Source of the DNA: Microbotryum silenes-acaulis
Lineage: Eukaryota; Basidiomycota; Microbotryomycetes; Microbotryales; Microbotryaceae
Assembly (NCBI GenBank): GCA_003665825.1
Contig: QPFY01000006.1
Location: 1,426,001-1,490,000 of the forward strand
DNA: 64,000 nt
Reading direction: 5' to 3'
Shown one piece after another: positions 34,565 through 46,335 of this stretch. Positions within the stretch are counted from its first letter, which is position 1. The number at the start of each line of letters is the position of its first letter. The position numbers and the translations under genes were made by a program. The notes under the pieces were generated by a model. It had not been told where the DNA came from. It worked only from the letters and a program-made list of their open reading frames with translations, and searched no databases.

Positions 34565-34943
34565 GCGATGCCAATGGTCCGACCATGGACAAAGGTACGG
34601 GAGCGTGCTCCATGAACCAGAGAGCTTTCACTTGGTCTCGGCTACAGCTCTCTTTGCGCTCGGGGTGTTGCTTCACCATCGCAGCAACAATGATGTTCCA
34701 GGCCGGAAGCTTCAGAGGAAGCTCGGGCGACAGCATGTTGTTGCCATAGAGATGGACCAAAAAGGTGGTCTGCGCAACGGACCAGTTCTCCGCTCGCGTC
34801 CCTCTCGACTTGCTTTTGCTCTTGCCCTTGCCTGTGTTGCTTTTGTTCTTTTTGCGCAAAGTGTTCGAATGAGCGGAGTGCTCAGAGTCGTTCTTGCTGT
34901 CGTCGTCGCTTGCTGAGTGTGTTAAGGCGGATTTCTTGGCCAT
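34565..34943 (-). CDS. Myb/SANT-like DNA-binding protein of the Harbinger element
   Basis: The minus-strand ATG at 34,943 begins MAKKSALTHSASDDDSKND, a Ser/Asp/Lys-rich nuclear-type N-terminus. It is followed by a trihelical domain: ENWSVAQTTFLVHLYGNN, LPAWNIIVAAM, SRDQVKALW. Harbinger elements typically carry this second protein, which helps the transposase enter the nucleus and bind the element ends. The open frame continues to 34,419, antisense to the DDE exon, but the recognisable domain ends near 34,600. The true 3' end, possibly after an intron, is uncertain. I see no stop inside the domain. Confidence 0.65.
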
Positions 34944-35188
34944 GGTGGACAGCGCACGACGTGACGCGTCGGTTGGCCTTCGTCGCGTCCGTGAGCCAAT
35001 GCTGCAACCGAGGCGGCCTGAGCGGTCCGAGCGCGTCCCAGCGCCCTGCCAGCCTAATAAGGGGGTCGAAGCTCGGAGTGCGTCCCTAAAAGTGACTTTT
35101 AGGGACTTTTAGCGACGCAACCGTACACGCCACTTTTAGGCACTTTTAAGCACTTTGGGAGAGGCTCAGAACGGTTGAAGATTTCCCT

Positions 35189-35229
35189 AAAAATGGTCTT
35201 AAAAGTGCTTAAAAGTGCAGCCGAACACG
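35189..35229 (-). repeat. Right terminal inverted repeat of the Harbinger element
   Basis: This is the inverted partner of 31,888-31,928. A second inverted-repeat-like block (CGTACACGCC ... TAGGGAC) lies just inside, at about 35,082-35,133. Confidence 0.85.
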
Positions 35230-35835
35230 CACCAAAGCTTCCAAAGTGGCTCCCCTGATCGTCCTGGCATTCCTGGCATTCCTGGCAAGCTCTGCAGCTC
35301 TGCACCCGCCTTTTCCCACCACCTGCATGTATACCAATGACCTCCAAGTCCTACCCACTCCTTACCATCCGTGCACCGCAATACCGGATATCGCTTGACC
35401 ATCCGCAGCACCAACATCAGGAAACACTTCGTTCGCACACACCCTTTCAAGAATGGTCTAAAATGCTCCGAGCCCTTTCACCGCCTTGAGGTGAGCAGTA
35501 CCAGTGGGCAGGCACGCTCGCCGGAATTCAACAAGCTAAGCGCGATCGCCGAGCGAGTTCAATTTCATGTCAAGACAGAGAGGGAGAGTGTCGCGTGATG
35601 CCTACGGTCTACCTAATTTTAGGTTGCGCACTAGCACGCAGTTGATCATAACTTGTTCCGAGACCTTCTTCCGGCGACACGTGGAGGCCAAGTCCCTGCG
35701 AGAAATCGCCAAGCTCGAATTGTTCACTGCGAGGACACTGCCACCCTGACCGAGCGCGCTCGGACGTCAGGCTCTTCCCACCCCACAACTGCCTTGACAG
35801 CAGTCACACCTCTTGGAAGACCAACTTTCTTGTGC
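35230..35835. other. Region between transposon and VHS-GAT gene
   Basis: About 600 bp without a supported gene. It must contain the promoter and leader of the VHS-GAT gene. ORFs of 60-80 codons on both strands show no domain. A triplicated GGCATTCCT/ATTCCTGGC word lies near 35,265-35,290. Confidence 0.4.
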
Positions 35836-38418
35836 ATGATGAAGCGTCTCTTCAATAAAAAGTCCTCCGCGACTACAACCGCCACGGCTACAGCTCCTGA
35901 AACATCCTCGACACCCCCACCTCAGCAGCCACCGCCACCGCCACCCTCCACGTTCGATCAGCGTACACGCGATGCTCAGAACCGTGAGTACACACGCCCA
36001 GGCCCTGATTTGTACTTGTACTAACGATCTTACTTTTTCTTCTCAGAAACCTCGCAACAGGGCCCCAACGCTCCATACCCGGCACAGGGGCCCGGCGGTC
36101 AGGGCGACTTTGTGCACGTACCGATCGCACCCCAAGCCTATGCGATCCAGATGGTGCCCCAGCTCGTACCCGTCGTCATGCAACCCCCGCGAGTAAGGGA
36201 TGTCATCAATGCGATAGGTCAGTCCCAGTCCGGCCCTTCCTGTTTGCGCTCCCTTGCCGGCGTGCTCGGGCCGCCCTCGTGTCACGCACGCTGAGCATGC
36301 CTTCTATCGCATCGCAGGTTGGAGTTGTGCGGCCCCTCAATTTGACTTCACCTACGTCTTAGCTTTGGCCGATCATATCGGCTTGTCCACCGCCGCTTCC
36401 AAAGTAAGACACAGTGCCCTGCCCAACCACTCTGCCCGAGACGAACACGTGACGACGCCGAGGACTGACGCCCGCCTAACCCTGGTGCTGCTGCTTTCTA
36501 GGACGCGGCCAAGGCTTTGAGGAAAGAGTTCAAGGTGGGTGCGCGCCTTCCACAGCTCAAGAGTGAGTTCGAGCTAACTTGGCGACTTGTGGCTCACAGC
36601 ACGCCGTCCCATTGGCACAAGAGCGGGCCGTTCGCTTGACCGGGATTCTCGCTCATAACGCCGACCTTCGGTTCAGAAGTACGTCCATGCTGTAATAATG
36701 TCGTGAAGAAGTAGATCGAACTGACGAATAAGCTCTCCTTTTGATCTCTGTCCCTTACAGAGGAAGTCGCGAGCAAGAAGTTCCTGGCCGAGCTCGAGAA
36801 CTTGACCACGAGCAGGAGTACCGAACCGCCGGTAAAGCAGATGGTCCTGAGGGTTTTGTCGCCCTTGGCCTACGAGTATGCCGTGAGTTAAGATGATGGA
36901 TCTGGGAAAGACGAGGCAACACTCGTTAATCTCATCGCCATCACAATCTCACACAGCGCGATGCCGATCTCAAACCCATCACTGCATTGTACAACAAGAT
37001 CCGACCCGACGGTACGCCACTCAATGGCGAGCCTCTCGACCCCGAAGACGATCTCTTCACCCCGACCGCGGATCCTCGAATGCAATCATCCCGCCGCAAC
37101 CATCAGAGTCGACGCGGAGAACCGCACCGCATGCCTTCCATGGGTGATCAGATGAAGGACTTGCGCTCCCAATCCGAGCAGGCGCGAGGATATGCGAGAA
37201 TGCTGAACGAGGCGGTTGCGTTCGCCAAGGAGGACGAGGATCTCCAGAGCAGCGAGATCGTTCAGGTTCGTACTCTCTATTATTGGTTTCACTCTTCGGA
37301 CCCTGGTCTGACGCTGTGCGCGTCCGCGACCACAGGAGTTCCACGCACAATGCTTCGGAGCACAGGACTACCTGATGCAGAACCTGCAATGGGCGACGGT
37401 TCAAGCCGAGCAATCACGCATCGCGGCGGACCAAGCGCTCGCAGAAGCACCACCTGCAGAAGAACCCTCTACGACCACGAACGAAACTAGGAACGAGCAT
37501 CGATTCTCGAGTAACAACCCCTTCGCGCCGATCGTGTCCAGTCCGCCGAGATCCCAGTCTACTCCTCGACGAACGGCCGAAGAGACGGACGAAGAGAAAA
37601 CTTTTGCGACGCTCTTGGCCGCTCACACCGAAGTGATCGAGGCGCTGAAGCTCTATGACGATCACCAGCATCGTCTACCAGAGCACTATCAGGTGCAAGA
37701 GGCCGAAGCGAGGAGTCGAGTCGAGACAAGGTTCGATCGCGCGAATGCAGGGACTCCGGATCGGAATGGGGATTATCACCCGGAGGTGGATGAGCGGGAC
37801 CATACACGGGGTGATGGTGCGAGTGGGAGTGGGAGTGGGAGTGGGAGTGGGGAGGAGATGTCGTCTGCGGTTGGGGAGTTTCAACAGGACAAGAGCAGTA
37901 AGAGAGAAAGTCGGAACCCTTATGCCGCCTACCTATCCTCGCCACCCCGAAACAACACCGCTGGATATCTAATCCCCGACTCTGCTACGACGACGAACTC
38001 GAAAACACACGATTCCACAGCGGATGAGGAACACACCGAGCGCTCCTACGGCCAAGTCGACCTCCATGACTTGGACCCCTTCGCATCCGAGACGACGCAG
38101 GGTTCTTCTGCAACTACTCGTCCTCGAGTTGATACGAGGGCTTCTGTCGAATCGACCGATGATGTCCCTTTGGCACCGAGTGAGAAGGCTTTGGGCAAGT
38201 TGAGGAGCGTTAGTGGGATGGATGGTGAGTTCTTCCTGAAAGCCCATTCTTGAATTCGCATGACCAACTCCGCTGACGCTCAAACCCATCGGATCCATTC
38301 AGATTCCCCGACCGACTACGCGGAACAGCAAAAACGTCTCGAGGAACAATTGAGGAGCAAATACTCCCTGCAATACGAGGAGGAGAAGGCGTTTATGAGG
38401 AGTCGTGAGGGGCTCTAG
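35836..38418 (+). CDS. VHS-GAT domain protein (Lsb5-like endocytic/sorting adaptor)
   Basis: ATG at 35,836 (MMKRLFNKKS), followed by a Thr/Pro-rich head. Several small exons spell a VHS domain: VRDVINAIG, FDFTYVLALADHIGLSTAAS, KALRKEFKHAVPLAQERAVRLTGILAHN, KKFLAELENLTT, VLSPLAYEYA, LKPITALYNKIRP. Then a GAT-like helical bundle: SQSEQARGYARMLNEAVAFA, SEIVQEF, AQDYLMQNLQWATVQAEQ, FATLLAAHTEVIEALKLYDDH. A long low-complexity tail includes a (GSGS)-coding GAGTGG repeat at 37,823-37,850. The last exon ends at TAG 38,416-38,418. VHS-GAT proteins bind ubiquitinated cargo and clathrin/actin partners; yeast Lsb5 links Las17 and endocytosis. At least seven introns of 50-100 bp are needed. GGA proteins are excluded because no gamma-adaptin ear is seen. 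Confidence 0.75.
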
Positions 38419-38648
38419 CGGTGACGGCAGAGACAGAGAGTGGACTTGTTTGTGTACGACTATCTCACTTAGTGTCGATTTCCCGTTTGCGTCAAGAGTA
38501 ATGCAATTTTTCTGTTCTTTGGCCTCTTCCCGATCTTCCAAAGGCTTTGTGTTGATTGAAAGATGGGCCACTCGAAAGCTGGGGCCCCACTTGGAAGATC
38601 AGTGTCACCCCTTGCGCTCCTCCTTCGCACTTTCCGTCGTGGCCGCCC

Positions 38649-39910
38649 ATGGCTCCCTCACTAGTGATCTATCTTCTCGGGCTTCTCACAATACCCTTCC
38701 TCCGTCTCCTCCTCTCCCGATTCCTTGACCGTGTGACCCGATCCAAAGTAGAAGGAGAAGGCTTCTACTCCGACCGACGGGACACCTTCGCACTCAACGT
38801 CCTTGCGCCTCAGCATGCATGGTTCAATATGGGATATTGGGTGGGAGGGTAGGTACATACCTTATGTGTTTGGTTTGAGCTTGGGAGGAGCTGATCTGGG
38901 TATCATGTGCCTCAACAGACCACAGCAGACGTTCGGGGAGGCATGCGAAGCACTTTGTCGCCTCGTCGTGGAGGAAGCGGTGAAAGATCGAAAAGGGTTT
39001 CAAACGACGCGAGTGTTCGTACGTCAGGGCAAAGACTGGGTATCTCATGCTCTAGCTTCTCGGTACTGAGGTATGTCGGTGATGGTTCGAGTAGGAAGCG
39101 GGCATGGGAGCTGGTGACTCTACCCTCGTTTGGGAGCGGTCGTTCGATGGATTGGAGTACACGGGTGTGACGCTGGAGGAACCTCAGTATAAGAGAGCTT
39201 GTAAGTGGGATACTTGTGACCTACAGGTTCTCAAAGAGGCTGTTCGAAACTGACTTTCTGGGGCGCCTCCATGCAGGTCAGCGGACGGCCGAGCTCAAGA
39301 AGGCCAGGGTGGTGCACGGGGATGCGGTCAAGGTGATTCGCGATTGTCAAGAAGGAGCATTTGATGTGATTGTCGCTGTCGACTGTGCTTATCAGTAAGT
39401 TGCAAAAGCTCGTCTCTTTTCAGAAGCAAAGAAACATTGGCTCACCACCCGGAGCAAACCCTTATCCTGCCCCGCTCAACCACTCCCAGCTTCCGCTCGC
39501 GAGACGACTTTCTTCGATCTTCGTACCAAGCCCTCTCCCCCCACGGCTACTTATGTATGACGGACCTCCTCCTAACTTCCCGAACCCTCTTGATGCGCGA
39601 TCGATTCCTCCTTTGTCTTCTCTGCAAAGCCGCTTCTCTCCCTTTCTCAAATCTGCAAACGCCAGATCGATATCGAGGCAATCTCCTCCAACAAGGCTAC
39701 AAAGAGATTGAACTCATCGACATCTCGGACGATGTCTGGTCCGGATGGCTCAACTTCATTGACCGACATGACCAGAGCGTCGGTTTTGGGTTGCATGGTT
39801 CAACTTGGTCAGGGCTGAAGATTTATGCCAAGTTCGTCAAGTGGTATTCGGGGGCCGGAAAGAAGGGGAAGGGCGAGTTGGGGTTCTATCTGATTAGAGC
39901 TAGAAAGTGA
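38649..39910 (+). CDS. Membrane-anchored SAM-dependent methyltransferase, substrate unknown
   Basis: The ATG at 38,649 begins MAPSLVIYLLGLLTIPFLRL, a hydrophobic N-terminal anchor. Further exons read LNVLAPQHAWFNMGYW, an EACEALCRLVVEEA helix and the glycine-rich SAM loop EAGMGAGDSTLVWERSF (about 39,095). GVTLEEPQYKRA and ARVVHGDAVKVIRD follow, then the motif-II-like FDVIVAVDCAYQ/H. The C-terminal half (SRDDFLRSSYQALSPHGYLCMTDLLL) ends at TGA 39,908-39,910. The order matches class I methyltransferases of the sterol/cyclopropane/tocopherol-methyltransferase type. Exon borders near 38,855-38,920 and 39,060-39,090 are approximate. I cannot name the substrate; a lipid is plausible given the membrane anchor. 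Confidence 0.75.
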
Positions 39911-40214
39911 GTAGCGACTGTTTATGGCTTTGCCGTTGTTGTACTACTTGGAATCACTCGATTCTCCCTGAGTCGGCTGCGGTCGACGTGCTGGGCGAGG
40001 CGGCTGGCGGCTGGCGTCGGCGAATCGGCATGCCGAGTCACGCGGTCACGCGCGGCGCGATCTGAACAGCTTCGCGCTCGGCTGTTGGCCGTCGTCTTGG
40101 ACGTCTTCGACGCTCAGCGCTCAGCTCCCGACTTTGACGTCTTTCAAGCAGTCTGAAACTTGCGTCCGTTCGCTCTTTCTTTGCTCTACGCATCACCCCC
40201 AGCTTCACCGCAGT

Positions 40215-43200
40215 ATGTTACGAGCCACTCTACCCCGTTCGTTCCACACTTCTCGATACAATCTCGGCACTCTCGGCATTCGCGCCGAGGATGCCAAACG
40301 GATCTGGGAACGAAGAAGCGCCTTGACGCCGACACACGTCCAGTGCTTGATCCGGGACGGCAAGCACAAGGTCTTGGTCATGCCTTCGGAGAAGCGATGC
40401 TTCACTGATCAAGAGTATAAAGACGTGAGTCATTCCCCTCCTTCCTTCTGCAAGAACCTCCCTTATCGCCTTCGAGCCCTCAGCTGTCTCGTCTCGCCGG
40501 TGGGTGGTGTGTGCCCAGCTCGGCCGAATCCGAGTGCGCCGAGCCGAAGCATACCGCAAATCTTTACACGCCGAGCGGTAGGAGGTACTACAACGCGCCA
40601 CTGGCCTAAAGTATGTACGGATAGGGGTTCCGGACTTTAGCCAAGATGGGTATCGTCATGTAGGGTTTAGCGAGAGAGATAACGATCCCGAGATGCCGAC
40701 CGGCGGTTCAGGTTCGCGCCCGCGTGGTGCCGTGGTTGCGAGGGGCTCCCCTTTTCGAAGTCACGTGATCCGATCAACCAGCGAGCCGCTCGCTGAACAA
40801 TCGTCGGGTGATGATGTGCTGACATTACCGACTCGGGTCTCGATCTTCAGGTTGGTGCGATTATCACCGATGATCTCTTGCCCCACTGCGATGTCATCGT
40901 CGGGATCAAAGAGATACCATTACCTCATCTCCTCCCTTCGAAGTCCCAAACCCCGAAGAAACAGCCGACGTACCTCTTTTTCTCCCACACCCACAAGGGC
41001 CAGTCCTACAACATGCCCCTCCTCTCGACAATGCTTCAGTCTGGTGCCCGCTACCTCGATTGGGAACTCCTGACCGCTCCCAAAGGGCCGTCGGGCAAGC
41101 TTGAACGAACAACCGCTTTCGGTCGGTTTGCCGGATTCGCAGCCATGTGCGACGGCTTGTCATCCCTCGGGACCAAGCTCTTGGCTTCTAGAGGTGTGGA
41201 CACGAGTTTGATCCGTCTCGTTCGTCCCAGTTCGAGTCGCGGTGTCGAAGAGTTGAAACAGCAACTTGTTCGAGCTGGCAAGGAATGGAACGGGCCCAAG
41301 ACCGGGGTGGTGACTATTGCTGTGGCGGGCAAGGGGAGGGTTGGGAATGGTGCACGAGAGGTGCTGGACGCTTTCGGTGTCGAATGGGTCGATTTGAAAG
41401 GGCTAAAATCTGCCGTTGAGAACCCAAGTAAGTCGTTCGCAAGTTCCTTGCCGGGCTCAGCTCCGACAGGACCTAAGTAATAGGAGCTAACCTTGTTTCT
41501 TCCGCGCAGACTCGGACAAGAACAAGATTTACGCCGTTCATCTCGAACTTTCGGACTACTTGAAGCACAAAGATGGCAATAACTTTGACAGGGAGGAGTA
41601 TCGATCTCATCCTGACAACTATGTGTCCAGATTTGATACCGAGGTGAGCTTCTACCTGTAGTCTGGGATCATTCTGAGCCACCCCTGACTTGGAGTGTTC
41701 TTCGATAGGTCGCTCCCTACACGACGCTCTTCTTCAACGGGGCCTACTGGGCTCCGGGATGCCCTCGCATTCTATCGACGTCTCAACTAGCCAAGATTCA
41801 AAAGGGTGGATCCCCCGAGCGAATGCTCGCGATCGTCGACGCAGCATGCGACTTTGACGGGGCTCTCGAGTTCGTCAAAGCCGCGACGACGATCGATGAC
41901 CCGGTGATCCAATACGATGCCAATTCGGAGTTGATCTCCCGAGAACCGAGTCAGAAAGGAGCCACGCAAATCTCGGCCGTTGAGATTTACCCCGCCGCGT
42001 TGCCGAGGGATGCTTCGGAGCATTTCTCCGAATCGATCTTGCCTTACGTCGAAGCGTTGTTGGAGGAGCCCAAGACGAGTCGAGTCAAGAATGGCAACGA
42101 AATTGCTGAATCGTTGAAGAGGGCGACTTTAGTGGAGGGGGGCCGACTTACGCCTGGTCATGAACATTTGTACCAGGCGCTCAAAGGGGCTCAGTCGGTC
42201 GGTGTCAAGAGGCGGAAAGTCGTCGTCTTCGGTTCAGGGTAAGTGAGAAGAGCACTTTTGTTCAAATACCACAAATCCGTTACTGATGATGTTGGGTACT
42301 CAGTCTCGTTGCCGGCCCTGCGATCCGAACGCTTGCGTCGAGGAAGGACTTGGACGTCGTTGTGGCGAGCAACGATCTCGCAGCAGCCGAAGCTCTCGCC
42401 GCTCCTTACGAGAACGTCGAGGCGGTTGCTCTCGATGCGACGAGGGATGATGTGCTCGAACAGCTGGTTACGAGCGCAGATGTTGTTCTGAGGTACGTCG
42501 ATTCGGCACAGCACAAACACTCTCAGCCACTGACATGCCGGATCGTTGATCCTGCGCAGTCTATTGCCCGCGCCTCTTCACGTCGGGATCGCGGAGCTTT
42601 GCATCAAGGGATCGACTTCACTGGTCACCGCGAGCTACGTCTCCCCCAAGATGGCTGCATTACAGTCTAAGTACGTGCATCCCAGTTCTCGAGACGGAGA
42701 TCAGTCTGCTTACAGAATGGGTTGCCATCGTCATCACAGGGCTGCTTCCGCGGGAATCACGATCCTTCCCGAACTCGGTCTCGACCCCGGAATCGACCAT
42801 GCTAGTGGATGCCGATTGATCGAAGAGGCACGAGAATCTGGGAACAAGGTGAGCCTAACTTCAAGCCGGTGTCTGTTACACCCTAACTGATACCGAGGTA
42901 ACTACGTTCAGATCACTTCGTTCGTGTCCTTCTGTGGTGGTCTGCCAGGGCCGGAGTTGAGTAACGGTCCTCTCGGCTACAAGTTCTCGTGAGTGTGCTC
43001 CCAATCTCACCCTTGGAGGTATGACCTGACGTTGTTTTGTTTGTTCTCTCAGATGGTCACCACGAGGCGTCCTCACCGCCGCCCTCAACTCAGCGACCTT
43101 CCGACTAAACGGTAAAGACCGGACCATCCCCGGTGCGGACCTCCTGCGTTCCAACTTCCCTCGCGTCCCCATCCTTCCCGGCTTCTCCCTCGAAGGCGTG

Positions 43201-44099
43201 GCGAACCGAGACTCGGTATCCTATCTCGAGCAATACGGACTCCCCAAGGACCTTCCTACCATTCTCCGAGGTACTCTGAGGTATCCTGGGTTCTCGAGGC
43301 TCGTAGATGGGTTCAAGCGACTGGGTTTGCTGTCGTTGGACAAGCTCGAGACGGTGCCTGTGAGGTGGAGCGTGTTGTTGGACGCCGTTCTCGCTGAGTC
43401 TGGGCATCGGGCGATCAAGACTCGTGATGAGAGGATCAATGCCATGACGAAGGCGTTGGGCTGTGATGAGAAGCTGGCGAAAGATTGTTTGGCTACGCTA
43501 GAAGAGTCAGTCTGACTTTAGTCGCCCTGCTCACCTCCCTCAAATTCTCATCCTCTGCTCCTCTGTGCACAGACTCGGTCTCGCCCCGACAGACGCCCAG
43601 ACTGTCACTGCCGCTCAAACCCTCCCCACTATCCCGAATGAACTCACAGCTCCTCTGGACTTGCTTTCGATCCTCCTCGGCCACCAACTCGCCTACAAGC
43701 CTGACGAAAGAGATGCCGTCCTGCTCCACCACGAGCTATGCACCCAAGATGAGAAGACTGGTGAGGTGGAGTTGTTCTCGAGCACATTGGTTCAAGTGAG
43801 TAAACGAGGAAGATGTGGAACGATGGGGACGAATTTTGTAGTACTTACCGGGTTCTCCTGCTTCTATTCATCAGTACGGCACTTCCGAAGCTTCGGCGAT
43901 GGCGACAACGGTCGGCGTACCTATCGCGATCGGAGCTCTCCTTATTCTAGACGAGCAACTGACAAAGAAGGGTATCGTCACGCCTTCGGATCGCCAAGTT
44001 TGGAAACCGCTACTAAAGGAGCTGGACAAGGTGGGCGTAAGGATGGTCGAAACGAGGAGGAAAGGGGTTGGGCGTGGGGTACTCGAAGAATTAGCTTAG
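40215..44099 (+). CDS. Fused lysine-ketoglutarate reductase / saccharopine dehydrogenase (AASS-type)
   Basis: ATG at 40,215 ([19 protein letters not shown]), an Arg/Ser-rich mitochondrial presequence. The N-terminal LKR half has [85 protein letters not shown] and a segment ending [13 protein letters not shown]. After the [15 protein letters not shown] nucleotide-binding loop (intron near 42,240) comes the SDH half: [42 protein letters not shown], and C-terminal [15 protein letters not shown] ending at 44,097-44,099. Fused LKR/SDH enzymes degrade lysine to aminoadipate semialdehyde in mitochondria. Classic fungal lysine synthesis uses separate Lys1 and Lys9. The first intron is unusually long (40,425-40,850). 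About ten introns are inferred, and no break is seen. Confidence 0.88.
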
Positions 44100-44313
44100 G
44101 TGGTGGGAGGATCATTTAGTAATTTGAATTCGGGCTGCTTAAAATATCCAAGAAATTCGATCGTCAGTAGAAATAAGCCACAGTTTACACCGGGAAAGGT
44201 CCGCTCCCCGCCCCATCAATCAACTTGGATCGGTTCGGGCATCGCGTCGCGTCAACTCGGGCTGCCTTGCCTCCTCTGCCTCCTCCCACGTGCGCAAGGA
44301 GCCTGCTCACAAT

Positions 44314-46335
44314 ATGCCGTCCAGTTGGAAACCTTCTGTTGAGCTGTGCTCGGCTTCCCAACCGACCTCGTTCGCTTATGAATCCACTGTCAAGCGGTGA
44401 GTCTCCTCCTCCTCCCCCCACCTCATACGATCGGCATTCGCAGCGCTCAAAGGACCACGTTCGCGCGATCGCAATGCGGCTCAAACGATGCAGGAACTGA
44501 CCCTCCGCATTATGTCTACCTCCCAGATGGCCCACAATCCTGACCGGTGTGATCGATGCGCTCTCCAAACTCAATGGACACCTCCTTCAACCGCAAGACG
44601 AGGGCAAGCTCAAAGAGTCGAAAGTGCTCATCAACGACATCGCCGGCCTCATCTACGAAATGCGGCACGACAGGGAGCTACCCGACATTGATGCCAGTGC
44701 GGGATTACCTAACGATGCCAAGGTCTACAATAACGTCTTGGCGACTGCTCGAGCGGAGGGGAAGCCGATCAAGTGGTTCAATGCTTCGTGGCTCTATGCC
44801 GAATGCTACATGCAAGTTCAGTCGGGGCACACCTCCCACATATGACCTTGCTAATCATGGATGGCCCATGTCTGAAAAGGTACCGTCGTCTTCGAGCAAT
44901 GTTCTCCTCCACCGAGCACTGGCGATCGTTTGATTGCTTCGCCAGTCAGAAGCTCGGTGCTTTCCGATCCTCGGCTACGGGCATCTATGCCCTCGCCCGA
45001 TCCGTGCAGGACCTCGTCAAGAAGGGTCAACCGAGCGAGCAAGAACTCCATGCCGATTTCATCAAGATGCTCGAGATCTGCTTGTGGGGTCAGTCTTTTG
45101 TCGAAGGGAGGACCTGCCGGTGATGGCCGTTTGACTGAGGCTGACGATCGGTTCTGCCCTCGGATTCTCTATCCGGCCAGGTAACGCGACGGATCTGTCC
45201 CTTCTCACATCGCTCACGCACGAAGACATCCAAGCACTCCAAAGTGTCGAACGTGGCGCCGACTTTGTCCTGAAAAACGATTTTGCCAAGGTGTGGCAGC
45301 ACGTCAAGACGCTCGACAAGAAGCGAATCGACATCGTCTTGGACAACGTGAGCCGTGATCTTTTCAAACTTCAATTCGGGTATAGGTTCAGACTGATTGA
45401 TATATTACTTTGTCCAGTCGGGCTTCGAACTCTACTCCGATCTCGTTCTTGGAGATTGGCTTTTGGTCGGTCCGCAGCTAGCTCAGATTCTGTAAAATCC
45501 AACTGATCTCGAGCTCGTGGCCACCCAGACTCTCTCTCCCTTCTGCTCAGAGATCGTGTTCCACCCGAAGCTCATCCCGTGGTTCGTCAGCGACGTGTGA
45601 GTACTTGCATCTTCCAGATCTGTGTTGACTGGGGAAAGGTGATTTCTGAATCCTGTCTGCCTCTCCTCAGTCAACCTCACGACTTTAAAATTCTCCTCTC
45701 TTCCCTCCTCGACCCAACTTTCTTCCCCTCCGACTCGGGAGCGAGTGACGAGGACCGTCAAGCTCTGAAGGCGATGGTTGAACGATGGCAGTCCTACGTC
45801 GATAAGGGTGTCTTCCGATTAAGCACCCCGCTCGATTTCGAGATGGGCGCTCCGGGTGGCGAGATCGCTGACTGTAAGCTAACAAGACTTTGAAACCCAA
45901 TCTGCTCCAATTGATCCAATGAACCTCTTTGGATTTCATAGTCTGGACTGGTCCTCAAGCGTTCGCCGATTTGCCCAGTGAGGCGCCGGAACTTTTGAAG
46001 GAGCTCAAGAAAGCGTCCCTGGTTATCTTCAAGGGTGATCTCAACTACGTACGTTCACACAAGTATCCTTGCGCTACTCGCCAGCTGACAGAATCTCCAC
46101 TGATACACCTCTCCAGCGGAAACTGACCTACGACGCCTGTTGGCCGACGAGCACGTCCTTCGAGGACACCCTCGGTCCCCTGAAAGGTGAATTCGACATC
46201 CTCTCGCTGCGCACGTGCAAAGCCGACGTGTGCGTAGGGTTGGAAGAGGGGAAAGCTGAGGAGTTAGATCGGACGGACCCGAGCTGGCGCGTCAGTGGGA
46301 AGTACGCCGTTGTCAGTTTTGTGCCGAGGTGTTAG
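44314..46335 (+). CDS. DUF89/ARMT1-family metal-dependent phosphatase
   Basis: ATG at 44,314 (MPSSWKPSVELC), then SFAYESTVKR|WPTILTGVIDALS across an intron ending near 44,528. INDIAGLIYEMRHDRELP, KWFNASWLYAECYMYRRLR, NDFAKVWQHV, and the signature metal/substrate segment RIDIVLDNSGFELYSDLVLGDWLL follow, then HPKLIPWFVSDV and DFWTGPQAFADLP. The end is LSLRTCKADVCVGLEEG, DPSWRVSGKYAVVSFVPRC with a stop at 46,333-46,335. This matches the Hpm/YMR027W-ARMT1 group of DUF89 proteins, which are Mn/Ni/Co-dependent phosphatases acting on damaged phosphometabolites such as fructose-1-phosphate. The human protein was reported to methylate PCNA, but that activity is disputed. The catalytic Asp and Asn of VLDNSGFE are present. 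Confidence 0.87.

Larger units (their letters stand above)
31888..35229. mobile_element. PIF/Harbinger-type DNA transposon (degenerate copy)
   Basis: Both ends carry matching inverted repeats of about 40 bp. The left end begins CGTGCTCGGCTGCACTTTTA at 31,888; the right end, read on the minus strand from 35,229, begins CGTGTTCGGCTGCACTTTTA. Inside lie a DDE_Tnp_4/HARBI1-like transposase on the plus strand and a convergent Myb/SANT-like ORF on the minus strand, the usual two-gene Harbinger layout. Many extra copies of the CACTTTTA word lie near both ends. I could not see a convincing 3-bp target duplication at the outer borders. The transposase has a frameshift and an internal stop, so this copy is not autonomous. 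Confidence 0.85.

Noticed and set aside
31888..35229. Classifying the 31.9-35.2 kb element as hAT because of its ends
   Set aside because: The internal DGTH, SAHD and YLGDAGF motifs and the Myb/SANT partner are of PIF/Harbinger type.
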